NCBI GenBank assembly: GCA_002327865.1
Contig: DCUQ01000009.1
Location: 380,442 to 444,441 of the forward strand
Direction: 5' to 3'
From: Syntrophaceae bacterium UBA2210
GTDB lineage: Bacteria; Desulfobacterota; Syntrophia; Syntrophales; UBA2210
Length of the DNA stretch: 64,000 nucleotides
Made by a program: the position numbers and the translations under genes. The notes under the pieces were generated by a model. It was not told the origin of the DNA, made no database searches, and worked only from the letters and a program-made list of their open reading frames with translations. Below, piece after piece: positions 52,301-61,579 of the stretch (the first letter of the stretch is position 1; each line of letters starts with the position of its first letter).

Positions 52301-53866
52301 CTATCCGTTCTTGATTCTCAGAAGGGTTTTTACCTCGGTGCTGCCAAGGATAATTGAACTCAGGGCGAACACGATCAGTCCCACAACGATCGAGACCACC
52401 AGGAACAACAGACGTTCCCCTAAGGTTCCTTCACTGTTCCACTCTAATATCCGGTTTACCGCATTTATCGACAACCACATAATGACGGATGCCAGCGTAG
52501 TTTTCAAAATAGATAGCCAGAAATTCTTTCCGATAAATGTTCCCACTTTTCTTTTCAATATGACGGCCAGGATAATTAAATTGACCGAGGAGGCGATTGA
52601 TGTGGCGAGGGCGAGCCCGCCGTGTTTCAGTGGGAACATCAATGTGACGCTCATTATAACATTTACAAGTAGCGCTGCAATCGCAATCTTTACAGGGGTT
52701 CTGGTATCCTGCATGGCGTAAAATGCTGATACGATAACCCTTATGCATGAAAAGGCCCACAACCCGACGGCATAGTAAAGCAGGGCCTGAGCGGTAAAGA
52801 CCGTTGATACTGCATCGAATTTCCCGCGCTGGAAAAGCACGGATATTATCGGTACCCGCAGGGCAATTAAGGCAACCGCTGCCGGTATAGTTACAAAAAG
52901 GATCAACCTCAGCGAGAATGATATCGTATTTTTTAATCCCTCATAATTCCCTCCCACCATCTGTTCTGAAAAGCTGGGAAGTGAAGCTGTTCCCACCGCA
53001 ATCGCGAACACACCGAGCGGAAGCTGCACGACCCTGTCGGCATAGTAGAGATACGACACGCTTCCTTCAGGAAGAAAAGATGCCAGGATGGTATTTATGA
53101 ATATGCTGGCCTGATAGACAGCGGCGCCGAACAACGCCGGAAGCATCAGGCCTCCTATCTTTTTTATGCCCGGATGATCGAAATGAAAGTTTGGCTTCAG
53201 CCTCGCGCCCACCTTGATCAGAAACGGAAATTGCATGGCAAGCTGCAATACTCCTCCAGCGAGAACCCCCACTGCCAGGGATAATACCGGAGTATAGAAA
53301 TAATCTTTCAGAAGAAATGCGGCGGCTATTATGGAAATATTGAGAATTACAGGAGCCAGGGCAGGCGCCGCGAAGTGTCTGAAGGAATTGAGAATGCCCA
53401 TGCACAGGGCGACCAGGGATATAAATATTATATATGGAAACATCAGACGGGTAAGGAATACGGTAAGTGCATATTTATCGGGAATATCGGCGAACCCCGG
53501 CGCAATAATCCTGATGATCCATGGTGCCAGCAATATGCCCACGAGGGAGACCGCTACAAGAATAATTGAGAGAAGCGTAAAGGCTATCCCCGCAAATTCG
53601 ACGGCTTGATTTTTCGATTTTTTGAGGTATCCGGTAAAAACCGGTATAAAGGCTATGGTAAGAGAACCTTCCGCGAACAGACTGCGAAGCAGGTTCGGGA
53701 TTCTGAAGGCCACAAAGAACGCGTCCGCAGATAGCCCGGCACCGAAGAATCCCGCGACCACCATATCCCTGATAAAGCCGAATATTCTGCTCAGCAGTGT
53801 CGCGAGTCCGACAACCCACGCCGCTTTCACTACACGGGTGTTCTCTGTTTCTTTACGTGGAATCAA
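52301..53866 (-). CDS. murJ: Lipid II flippase MurJ (MviN)
   Basis: A 521-residue polytopic protein with 14 predicted spans, standard for MurJ. AWVVGLATLLSRIFGFIRDMVVAGFFGAGLSADAFFVAFRIPNLLRSLFAEGSLTIAFIPVF is the diagnostic start. The Arg/Asp-lined cavity is seen in KYALTVFLTRLMFPYI and YYADRVVQLPLGVFAIAVGTASLPSFS. It flips lipid II outward for peptidoglycan assembly. It follows the CBS-ACT gene by three bases and is followed by the YrdC-family gene, so these form one unit. Confidence 0.95.
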   Translation of the reverse strand: MIPRKETENTRVVKAAWVVGLATLLSRIFGFIRDMVVAGFFGAGLSADAFFVAFRIPNLLRSLFAEGSLTIAFIPVFTGYLKKSKNQAVEFAGIAFTLLSIILVAVSLVGILLAPWIIRIIAPGFADIPDKYALTVFLTRLMFPYIIFISLVALCMGILNSFRHFAAPALAPVILNISIIAAAFLLKDYFYTPVLSLAVGVLAGGVLQLAMQFPFLIKVGARLKPNFHFDHPGIKKIGGLMLPALFGAAVYQASIFINTILASFLPEGSVSYLYYADRVVQLPLGVFAIAVGTASLPSFSEQMVGGNYEGLKNTISFSLRLILFVTIPAAVALIALRVPIISVLFQRGKFDAVSTVFTAQALLYYAVGLWAFSCIRVIVSAFYAMQDTRTPVKIAIAALLVNVIMSVTLMFPLKHGGLALATSIASSVNLIILAVILKRKVGTFIGKNFWLSILKTTLASVIMWLSINAVNRILEWNSEGTLGERLLFLVVSIVVGLIVFALSSIILGSTEVKTLLRIKNG

Positions 53867-53869
53867 GCC

Positions 53870-54526
53870 TTATTCTTCCACCCTGCTGTCATCTATAGTT
53901 GTTGGGTACCCGGCCTCGTTAAGAACCTCGCAGAGTTCTTCTATGTTATAAGTGCCGACTCTCACAAGCGTTGGGCGAACGTTACTGTCATCTTTGTCTA
54001 TTGTGGAGAGTATCGACACTATTCTCAGTCCCATACCGTTTATGATACTCGCTACTTTTGTTATTTCACCGATGTTGCTTGAGAGCTTGATTTCCACGCG
54101 GCGGGTTGGTGTATCATGCACACCCATAACATCAAGCAATACGTTCAGAAGGTCACAGGTAGTAATCAAGCCGACCAGTTCGTCGCCATCTACAACCGGC
54201 AGGCTGTTAACGTGTTTATCATGGATCAGCTTCGCCGCTTCTTCTATCGTAGATCCGGGAGTTGTCGTAAATACCTTTCTTGTCATGGCATCCGCTGTTT
54301 TCATCTCTGAAAGCAGATAGTTAAGCTCGTGGACGGAAAGTGTGTTGGCCGGAGAAGGGGAATTATCTCTGATGTCCCTGTCCGTAATAATACCCACCAG
54401 CTTTTTACCCTTTACTACGGGAAGCTGGTCTATTTTGTGTTCTTTTAGAAGATTCTTTACCTTGAGAATGCTCGTATCTTCGGTTACCGTTACAAGATTT
54501 CTCGTCATTCTTTTTCCTACGAACAT
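53870..54526 (-). CDS. CBS-pair plus ACT domain protein, AcuB-like
   Basis: A 218-residue soluble protein. Residues 1-130 contain two CBS motifs (MTRNLVTVTEDTSILKVKNLLKEHKIDQLPVVKG and TTTPGSTIEEAAKLIHDKHVNSLPVVDGDELVGLIT), which bind adenine nucleotides. Residues 145-215 are an ACT domain (RVEIKLSSNIGEITKVASIINGMGLRIVSIL). The fusion is like AcuB, a regulator of acetyl-CoA metabolism, but the partner is not evident here. It is 14 bases after the next gene upstream and three before murJ. Confidence 0.85.
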   Translation of the reverse strand: MFVGKRMTRNLVTVTEDTSILKVKNLLKEHKIDQLPVVKGKKLVGIITDRDIRDNSPSPANTLSVHELNYLLSEMKTADAMTRKVFTTTPGSTIEEAAKLIHDKHVNSLPVVDGDELVGLITTCDLLNVLLDVMGVHDTPTRRVEIKLSSNIGEITKVASIINGMGLRIVSILSTIDKDDSNVRPTLVRVGTYNIEELCEVLNEAGYPTTIDDSRVEE

Positions 54527-54542
54527 ACCATGACCTCCAGTG

Positions 54543-54929
54543 TTATCCTTGCCTGGCCGTCCTTGCCAGTTTTCGAGTTTTCTTTTTAAGCCTGCTTATC
54601 CTTTTCCTGAGACGGGCCATGATCACTTTGTTCCCGTCTTTCTGCAACTCCGCCTTTTCCTGTCTGAGTAATCCGGTCATTTTTTTCAGGGAAGCCGCGG
54701 TTTCCGGAGGCTTCCCTGGTTTTTTTGACGCCTTCTTTTCTGGTTTGATTTTCATTGGTTCGGACACGGCATCTTCCGTCGTCTCCATACCTTCGTCCTG
54801 CAAAGATCTGATAGCCTGTATCAAGTCATCTTTTTTCATAGAGGTGAATCCGACTATCTTTCCGGTGTCGCGGGCAATCTCTTTCAGCTTTGCTACCGTA
54901 TATTTCTCCAGAGCCTTTTCATCCGTCAT
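54543..54929 (-). CDS. Rho-termination-factor-N-like (SAP-type) protein
   Basis: A 128-residue protein starting at 54929 after GGGAGGGAG. Residues 5-45 (ALEKYTVAKLKEIARDTGKIVGFTSMKKDDLIQAI) look like the Rho N-terminal / SAP helical fold that can bind nucleic acid. The rest is a long Lys/Glu/Arg-rich linker and a coiled coil (RLRKRISRLKKKTRKLAR). The same fold is found in many small proteins of uncertain role. It heads the minus-strand unit 54929-51690. Confidence 0.7.
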   Translation of the reverse strand: MTDEKALEKYTVAKLKEIARDTGKIVGFTSMKKDDLIQAIRSLQDEGMETTEDAVSEPMKIKPEKKASKKPGKPPETAASLKKMTGLLRQEKAELQKDGNKVIMARLRKRISRLKKKTRKLARTARQG

Positions 54930-55332
54930 GTTTCTCCCTCCCTTTTTATTTGTCGGTTTATAACACAATGAGTCTTATAAAATCAAACCGTATCAGATGG
55001 TTGAAGCAGGAAAAGAGTTCGAATATCCGAATTCATTCGCTTGATCCATCGATTATATACTGCCTTTACGCGTGTGCAATAATACCGGCCAACCGGGAAT
55101 GTACCGCTGAGACCCATTAACATTGCATGAAAAAGAATATGCTTCCGTGAAGCCGCCCGCGGGTGGATTCGAAGGATGCCGAGACGATAATAAAAGATTT
55201 TTATACTGCCACTTCGCTCCAAATTCGATTCGCCATATTTGATTTGCTATTATCGTAAGAAAATGCATAAATTGTAACCAGACGGCATAACCGGCCTGAA
55301 AATACCGCAAATCCTGAATTCTAAGCGCGAAA
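54930..55332. other. Divergent intergenic region, 403 bases
   Basis: It lies between the Rho-N-like gene and hrpA and holds their two promoters, which I could not place with confidence. ACGATAATA (55184-55192) and TATTATCGT (55248-55256) form a nine-base inverted repeat 55 bases apart. TATACTGCC occurs twice (near 55056 and 55202). No RNA gene, repeat array or ORF of good quality is seen. Confidence 0.4.
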
Positions 55333-58300
55333 ATGACATTATCCGACATAAAAACACTGCAAAAAAGAATAAACTCCGGCGTAAAGAGGGTGATTCTTTT
55401 GGACAGGCTCATCATCAATAAAGAGTTGCAGTTCATAAACAACAATATCCGGAAAGGCAGAGGCGATGAAGAGACGCTGGCAAAGCTCCGGAAGTTGGAA
55501 AAGCGACTGAAAACATTCATCAGAAAGAGGGAAACCCGCCGGAATCATCTGCCGGAAATCACCTATCCGGGAAATCTTCCTATCGCACAGAAAAAAGATA
55601 AGATCATCGAAGCCATAAAAAATAATCAGGTTATCATCGTTACCGGTGAGACCGGTTCCGGAAAGACTACACAGATCCCCAAGATGTGTATCGAAGCGGG
55701 AAGGGGTATAGACGGCATTATAGGGTGTACCCAGCCACGCCGGATCGCGGCGGTGACAGTTGCCCACCGCATCGCCGACGAACTGAAGGAAGATGTGGGG
55801 ATCTCAGTCGGCTACAAGATACGATTCAAGGACAAAACCAACAAGGATATAAACATAAAGCTGATGACCGACGGTATCCTTCTAATGGAGACGCAGTCAG
55901 ACCCCTGCCTGAATCAGTACGATACGTTGATCATCGACGAAGCCCATGAGCGGAGCATCAATATAGATTTTATCCTGGGTATTCTTAAAGATCTTCTGCG
56001 CAGGCGAAAAAACCTGAAGCTTGTCATAACATCCGCGACCATAGACCCCGGGAAATTCTCAAAGGCGTTCGATGACGCGCCCATCATAGAAGTGTCGGGG
56101 CGTCTGTATCCCGTGGAGACCCGGTACCGGCCGATCGATCCGGATCCGCAGGAGGAGGATGAATTGTCCTATGTGGATACAGCTGTAAGGGCGGTGGATG
56201 AACTTGTCAGAGAAGGACCCGGAGATATCCTTGTCTTTATGCCGACGCAGCAGGATATCATGGATACCTGCGCTATGCTGACCGCGGGTAAAGACGGAAA
56301 TACAACAGTACTCCCCCTCTTCGGCCGTTTGTCTTATTCCGAACAGCAGCGTGTGTTTGCGCGAACAAAAAAAAGAAAGATTGTCGTGGCTACCAATGTG
56401 GCTGAAACATCCATTACCATTCCCGGTATTCGCTATGTGATCGATACGGGTCTTGCAAGAATATCCGAATATAACCCGGGTACGAGGACCCGACGGCTCC
56501 CGGTCAAGGCAATATCAAAAAGCAATGCCATTCAGAGAAAGGGGCGGTGCGGACGGGTACAGAACGGCGTATGCGTCCGTCTATACGCTGAAGAAGACTA
56601 TGAAAAACGTCCCTTCTTCACACCCCCGGAGATACTCCGTTCCAACCTTGCGGAAGTTATCCTGAGAATGATCGCGCTGGGAATAGAAAATGTCGCTTCG
56701 TTTCCCTTTATTGATTCGCCTTCTCCGGGAAATATCAAGGACGGGTTCGCCCTGCTCCGGGAGCTTTCCGCCATAAAGACAGCGGGCAGGAAAGTTCTTT
56801 TGACGGATAAAGGGGTTGCCATGTCGCGCCTGCCGATAGACCCCAGGATTTCCCGCATGATCATCGATGCCGAACGATACGGATGCATGGAAGAGGTGAT
56901 TATCATTGCCTCCGCTCTATCCGTTCAGGATCCGAGGGAACGGCCTGTCGGAAAAGAACAGGAAGCCGACATGGTTCACAGATCTTTCGTCAATCCCTCA
57001 TCTGATTTCATAACTCTTCTCAATATCTGGAACCGTTACCACGAAAGCAGGAAAGAGTTGAAGGCGCAAAACAAAATACGCGGATTCTGCAGGGAACATT
57101 TCCTGTCCTACAGAAGAATAAGAGAATGGAGTGATGTGTATGAACAGTTGTCGAACATTCTCGAAGAGGCCGGGTACAGGAAAGCGAGGAAAACATTGCA
57201 GGGGGAGGCCCTCTACGAAGGGATACACAAGGCGGTTCTCGGAGGTTACATTTCAAACATCGGTGTAAAAAAGGGAAAGAACGTGTACCTTATGGCGAAG
57301 GGCAGGGAGGTGATGGTCTTTCCCGGGTCGGGAATTTTTAATCATGGCGGAGAATGGATCGTCTCCGCGGAGGTAGTCGAAACATCGAGAAACTTCGCCA
57401 GGATCAACGCGGTCATAAATCCGGAATGGCTGGAAGAGATCGGTGGCGATCTTTGTCGCCGCAACTACCTGGAAGCGCATTGGGAAAAGAATAGAGGCGA
57501 AGTAGTAGCGAGCGAACAGGTGAAGCTTTTCGGAATGGTAATCGTACCGGGGAGATCCGTTTCTTACGGGAGTATCGACCCCGTTGAGTCCGCCGCGATA
57601 TTCATCAGGAGTGCTCTTGTAGAAGGTGATGTCGATGCTGCCTTTCCTTTTCTAAACCACAACCGGGATTTGATTACGGCAGTTACCGGAATGGAAGACA
57701 AGATACGAAAGAGAAATATTCTGGTAAGCGAGGATGTCCTCACCGAGTTCTACGAGGAACGTGTCGGCACCGTCTATGACATCAGAACGCTTAAGAAACT
57801 TATAAAGGACAGGGGAACTGATGATTTTCTACGGATGAAACAAGAAGATATAATGAAATATTATCCGGAAGAAGAGCTCTCCATGTACCCGGATGAAATT
57901 ACATTAGGGAGCAGGGTGTTGCCCTGTTCATACCGCTTCGATCCCGGAGGGCAGAATGACGGCGTAACGGTACACGTTCCTTCAGATGCGGCTTCAACAC
58001 TGCCGCTTGAATCGGCCGACTGGGAAATCGCGGCTCTCCGTCGGGAGAAGATAACGGCTCTCATAAAAGGACTGCCTAAACAGTACAGGAAAAAACTTGT
58101 ACCCATTTCACAGACAGTGGACACCATAGTACGCGAAATCGAACCCGGTGACATATCGCTTATAACAGCCATGGCAAGGTTCATATACGAAAGATTCAAC
58201 GTCGATATACCTGCCTCGGCATGGCCGGTGGAGAGCCTCCCCGATTATTTGAAGATGCGCTTTTCCATAGTTAATGAAAAAGGGGGGGAAATAAGCTCCG

Positions 58301-59268
58301 GCCGCGATATCCGCGCGTTGCGGGAAAACATTCCCGATAATAGTAAATCCACCGCTTTCAAAGAGGCAGAGAAGCAGTGGGAAAAAGAAGGAATAACTCT
58401 CGAAAATTTCGAGGATCTTCCCGAAAGCATTTTTCTGCGGGGGAAAAGCGGAAACGAGGGGACGGCGTACCCGGCACTGAAAAAGGAGACAGACGGCAGA
58501 GTGCATGTACGTCTTTTCAGAGATGAAAAGACAGCGAAAACATCGCAACGGGAAGGGATTGCCGCTCTATACGAAATGCAGTTCAAGAAGGACATGAAAT
58601 TTCTAAAAAGTTGCCTTGTGCTGCCGCAGGAGGCAACAAGCGGGGCACACTGTTGCGGGGGCACGAAACATGTTGAAAAAACTCTTTACCGGAAGATACT
58701 AAGCACCCTTTTTGAACGAAGCATAAAAAAAAGGGAAGAATTTTTCGAATACTCGAAATCCGCGGGCAGCGCTATTCTTCGTGAAGGGCAGAAACTGTTG
58801 CAGAGTGTCATACCGGCACTGAAAATGCGTGGAGAAGCGGAAGCGGTTCTCCGCAGGCTGGGGACCGCGCATATCGGCAACAGATCTGCGAACAGTTTCA
58901 TTTCCGGTCTCAGAGAGGATATCAAACAGCTGATGCCGGACGATTTTGTGGAAATCTATGAAGAAGAAAGGCTGACCGATATACCCCGGCATCTTCGAGC
59001 CGTCATTATCCGGGCGGAAAGAGGAATGGCACACCTGGAAAAAGACATGGCCAAGGCCTGTAAACTCAAACCCTTTGAAGATAAAGTAAAAGCAATGCTG
59101 AAAGAAACCGCCTCTTCATCCGAAGAAAAAAAACGGGCCGTGGAGGAATACACGTGGATGGTGAGAGAATATTCAATATCGGTTTTCGCACCGGAGTTAA
59201 AGGCCCGGGGGGGTGTGTCTTCAAAAAAACTGCAGGAAAAGGCGGCGGATATCGAAAGGCAGGTGTGA
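55333..59268 (+). CDS. hrpA: ATP-dependent RNA helicase HrpA
   Basis: A 1311-residue DEAH-box helicase, matching the usual HrpA length of about 1300. Walker A GETGSGKTTQIPKM near residue 111, QPRRIAAVTVAHRIADEL, DEAH, SATID, and QRKGRCGRVQNGVCVRLY in domain 2 are all present. Beyond the helicase core come the HA2/OB region and the long HrpA-only C terminus (DUF3418). It has been linked to mRNA processing and rescue of stalled ribosomes. The ribosome-binding site is weak. Confidence 0.95.
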   Translation: MTLSDIKTLQKRINSGVKRVILLDRLIINKELQFINNNIRKGRGDEETLAKLRKLEKRLKTFIRKRETRRNHLPEITYPGNLPIAQKKDKIIEAIKNNQVIIVTGETGSGKTTQIPKMCIEAGRGIDGIIGCTQPRRIAAVTVAHRIADELKEDVGISVGYKIRFKDKTNKDINIKLMTDGILLMETQSDPCLNQYDTLIIDEAHERSINIDFILGILKDLLRRRKNLKLVITSATIDPGKFSKAFDDAPIIEVSGRLYPVETRYRPIDPDPQEEDELSYVDTAVRAVDELVREGPGDILVFMPTQQDIMDTCAMLTAGKDGNTTVLPLFGRLSYSEQQRVFARTKKRKIVVATNVAETSITIPGIRYVIDTGLARISEYNPGTRTRRLPVKAISKSNAIQRKGRCGRVQNGVCVRLYAEEDYEKRPFFTPPEILRSNLAEVILRMIALGIENVASFPFIDSPSPGNIKDGFALLRELSAIKTAGRKVLLTDKGVAMSRLPIDPRISRMIIDAERYGCMEEVIIIASALSVQDPRERPVGKEQEADMVHRSFVNPSSDFITLLNIWNRYHESRKELKAQNKIRGFCREHFLSYRRIREWSDVYEQLSNILEEAGYRKARKTLQGEALYEGIHKAVLGGYISNIGVKKGKNVYLMAKGREVMVFPGSGIFNHGGEWIVSAEVVETSRNFARINAVINPEWLEEIGGDLCRRNYLEAHWEKNRGEVVASEQVKLFGMVIVPGRSVSYGSIDPVESAAIFIRSALVEGDVDAAFPFLNHNRDLITAVTGMEDKIRKRNILVSEDVLTEFYEERVGTVYDIRTLKKLIKDRGTDDFLRMKQEDIMKYYPEEELSMYPDEITLGSRVLPCSYRFDPGGQNDGVTVHVPSDAASTLPLESADWEIAALRREKITALIKGLPKQYRKKLVPISQTVDTIVREIEPGDISLITAMARFIYERFNVDIPASAWPVESLPDYLKMRFSIVNEKGGEISSGRDIRALRENIPDNSKSTAFKEAEKQWEKEGITLENFEDLPESIFLRGKSGNEGTAYPALKKETDGRVHVRLFRDEKTAKTSQREGIAALYEMQFKKDMKFLKSCLVLPQEATSGAHCCGGTKHVEKTLYRKILSTLFERSIKKREEFFEYSKSAGSAILREGQKLLQSVIPALKMRGEAEAVLRRLGTAHIGNRSANSFISGLREDIKQLMPDDFVEIYEEERLTDIPRHLRAVIIRAERGMAHLEKDMAKACKLKPFEDKVKAMLKETASSSEEKKRAVEEYTWMVREYSISVFAPELKARGGVSSKKLQEKAADIERQV

Positions 59269-59326
59269 ACATTTCCTGTTTAGCGGGAAGTAGACAACCG
59301 TACTTTAAGGACCAGGGAGAAACGGC

Positions 59327-61498
59327 ATGTACGACCGAAGACTTGAACGGCTGGCGCTGAAACATGACCTTTCCATTGATCTTTTGCGGGAATACCTTGA
59401 AATATTCAGAAAAAACGGGGTACCCGTTTCTTTGAGAACGAGGAGGGCAGCAAAATACGCGCGGCGGATTGTTATGGTCTCAACTCACGGCCACTGGGGC
59501 GATCCTCCTCCCGCCGGCGTCCCCGACACCGGGGGGCAGACATACTACGTGCTGGAAGTATCGAAGGCATGGGCCCGGCAGGGGAGAAAAGTGATAATTG
59601 TCGCCCGTTATTTCAAGCCGTATCCTCGTGTGGAGCGGTTTGCGGAAAACCTGTGGCTTGTCCGGGTTCCCGCCGGCGGAGACGGGTTCGTACGCAAGGA
59701 GGATATCTATCCCCTTGTTCCCGAATTGTCTGAAGGTGTGGTTGCCGTTTCCGCGCTCTTTGGATCCCATGCCGTGATGGGACATTATGCTGACGGGATG
59801 ACCTGCGCGTTGGAAACCGGGGAGCGGCTCGGGGTACCGGTGGTGGCAGTGCCTCATTCGATGGGGATAAACAAGGCGGTTTCCCTTGGTCTGAATCCCG
59901 GCGATCCGGGTGTATGGTTCGGCAGGCAATATAATTTCGGAACACGGGAAGATTTTGAACTGGCATCCCTGAGGGGAGCCGATTTCGAGATCGCAAATAC
60001 ATCCGCGGAACCCGCTGCCTTGAAAAAATATTATGGATATGAGTTTCCAAACGTTGTCATGCCGGCCGGTGCCGGAAAGGCCTTTTTCGATATCGGCCTT
60101 AATCCCCGTGCGGAAGCACTGAGAAGATACAAACTGGTTCCAGGCCGCTATCTTATTTATTTCGGCCGTTTTTCCGAAGCGAAAAACGTGCCCGGGGTGG
60201 TAAAACTTTTCGGTGAGGCAAAACGCCTGGCTCCCCCTCTTATGGAAGGGGTAAAACTCGTGCTTGCAGGGGGGTCTCCCCGAAACCCTATACCCGAAGA
60301 GATGTCTGTTGAAAAACATGTGGCCGATGTCATGGCGGAATACGAATTAACATCCGACGATGTCGTACGACTTCCCAGCCAGTCGTGGGCTCTCCTGGCG
60401 ATTCTCGCGCATCACAGCCTGTCTTATATCGGAATGCAGTTTGTAGAGCCGTTCGGTATGGGTGTCGCGGAGGCCATGGCGGCATCGGCCCCTGTCGTTG
60501 TTTCCAGAGATGCGGGAATAACCGGATGGATGAAAGATGGCCGGGACGCTCTCGTCGTTGACCCTGAAGATCCCCGCGGAGCCGCTCGAAAATTAACAAC
60601 GGCAATGCGGAAAAACGGTGTGCTGGAAAATATTGCTTCCAGCGGGCGTGTTCTGGCGCTGAACACCTTCAACTGGGATGCTATTGTTTTACGGCAGGGA
60701 CAAATCATAGATTCTCTCTGCCGGGGTGAAGCTCCCCAGGGAGTTGCAGGAGGAAACTTCCAGCGTTGGAAACGGGGAGAACGCGCCTATCACAGGGCGG
60801 TTTCAGCCTGGCGGGGAGATCCTCCCGAAATCAGACCGTGGCATGAAAAAGCCTCGAAAGGACTGCTTCACGCCATTGTCGAACATGCAGGCAGGCTGCG
60901 GCGCAGGGGAAAACGTGCGGTCATTGTGATCGGGGGAGAATCGGGAGCGGGGAAAACGGAAATATCGGAATACCTGCGATATCTGCTACGGGGTAAAAAC
61001 ATGCGGGGCGTTACGATAGCCGGAGACGCATTTTTCAGGCTGGCTCCGGAGGCGAATTATCTGGCGCGTCTTAATGCATTCGCGCGGGGATCATTACGGG
61101 AGTATGTGGGACCGGGGGAAGTTGATCTCGAAAGGCTGGATTCCATACTTGAAGATGCCGCCGACAGAAACGTAACAGAGGTCTTTGTGCCGTCGGACTG
61201 CAGGCGACTCGGTTCAAGAAGATATACAAGGGTGCCGGTTGTGCTTGCGGAAGCGGATGTTGTCCTTGTCGATCTGACATACGGGCTCGCCCTGAAAAAC
61301 GTCACTATGAAGGTCTTTCTTGAGTCGGATTACCGGGAACGTGTGGAAGAGGTGAAAAAGAGAAACCTGACCCGTGACCCGGGCCAGGATTTTGATTTCA
61401 TATTACAGGTTCTGGAGATAGAGCACAGTATAGTACAGCGATTCAAGAAACAGGCCGATATAATCGTCACCGGTGATTACAAGACAAGACCTCAATAA
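59327..61498 (+). CDS. Fusion protein: GT-B (sucrose-synthase-like) glycosyltransferase plus P-loop kinase domain
   Basis: A 723-residue protein. Residues about 45-480 are a GT4-type GT-B enzyme of the sucrose synthase / sucrose-phosphate synthase group: HGHWGDPPPAGVPDTGGQTYYVLEVSKAW, and the donor motif EPFGMGVAEAM (EX7E). Residues about 520-723 are a separate P-loop kinase of the uridine kinase / phosphoribulokinase kind: GGESGAGKTE near 536, then FVPSDCRRLGS and EADVVLVDLTYGLA. The fusion is not one I know by name. It could phosphorylate an acceptor or its product, or recycle UMP. GGGAG precedes the ATG. It starts 58 bases after hrpA. Confidence 0.82.
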   Translation: MYDRRLERLALKHDLSIDLLREYLEIFRKNGVPVSLRTRRAAKYARRIVMVSTHGHWGDPPPAGVPDTGGQTYYVLEVSKAWARQGRKVIIVARYFKPYPRVERFAENLWLVRVPAGGDGFVRKEDIYPLVPELSEGVVAVSALFGSHAVMGHYADGMTCALETGERLGVPVVAVPHSMGINKAVSLGLNPGDPGVWFGRQYNFGTREDFELASLRGADFEIANTSAEPAALKKYYGYEFPNVVMPAGAGKAFFDIGLNPRAEALRRYKLVPGRYLIYFGRFSEAKNVPGVVKLFGEAKRLAPPLMEGVKLVLAGGSPRNPIPEEMSVEKHVADVMAEYELTSDDVVRLPSQSWALLAILAHHSLSYIGMQFVEPFGMGVAEAMAASAPVVVSRDAGITGWMKDGRDALVVDPEDPRGAARKLTTAMRKNGVLENIASSGRVLALNTFNWDAIVLRQGQIIDSLCRGEAPQGVAGGNFQRWKRGERAYHRAVSAWRGDPPEIRPWHEKASKGLLHAIVEHAGRLRRRGKRAVIVIGGESGAGKTEISEYLRYLLRGKNMRGVTIAGDAFFRLAPEANYLARLNAFARGSLREYVGPGEVDLERLDSILEDAADRNVTEVFVPSDCRRLGSRRYTRVPVVLAEADVVLVDLTYGLALKNVTMKVFLESDYRERVEEVKKRNLTRDPGQDFDFILQVLEIEHSIVQRFKKQADIIVTGDYKTRPQ

Positions 61499-61579
61499 AT
61501 GATCTTTAATCGGCTTCGTAGTCCCTTAATTGTTTTTGATTAAGCATTAAATATTCAAAGCTAAACATTGCTTCTGTAT

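Noticed and set aside
55053-55520. 155-residue minus-strand frame near hrpA
   Set aside because: More than a third lies over the start of hrpA, and the remainder is unlike a protein family.
59480-60319. 279-residue minus-strand frame
   Set aside because: It is antisense to the glycosyltransferase fusion; no start signal or domain seen.
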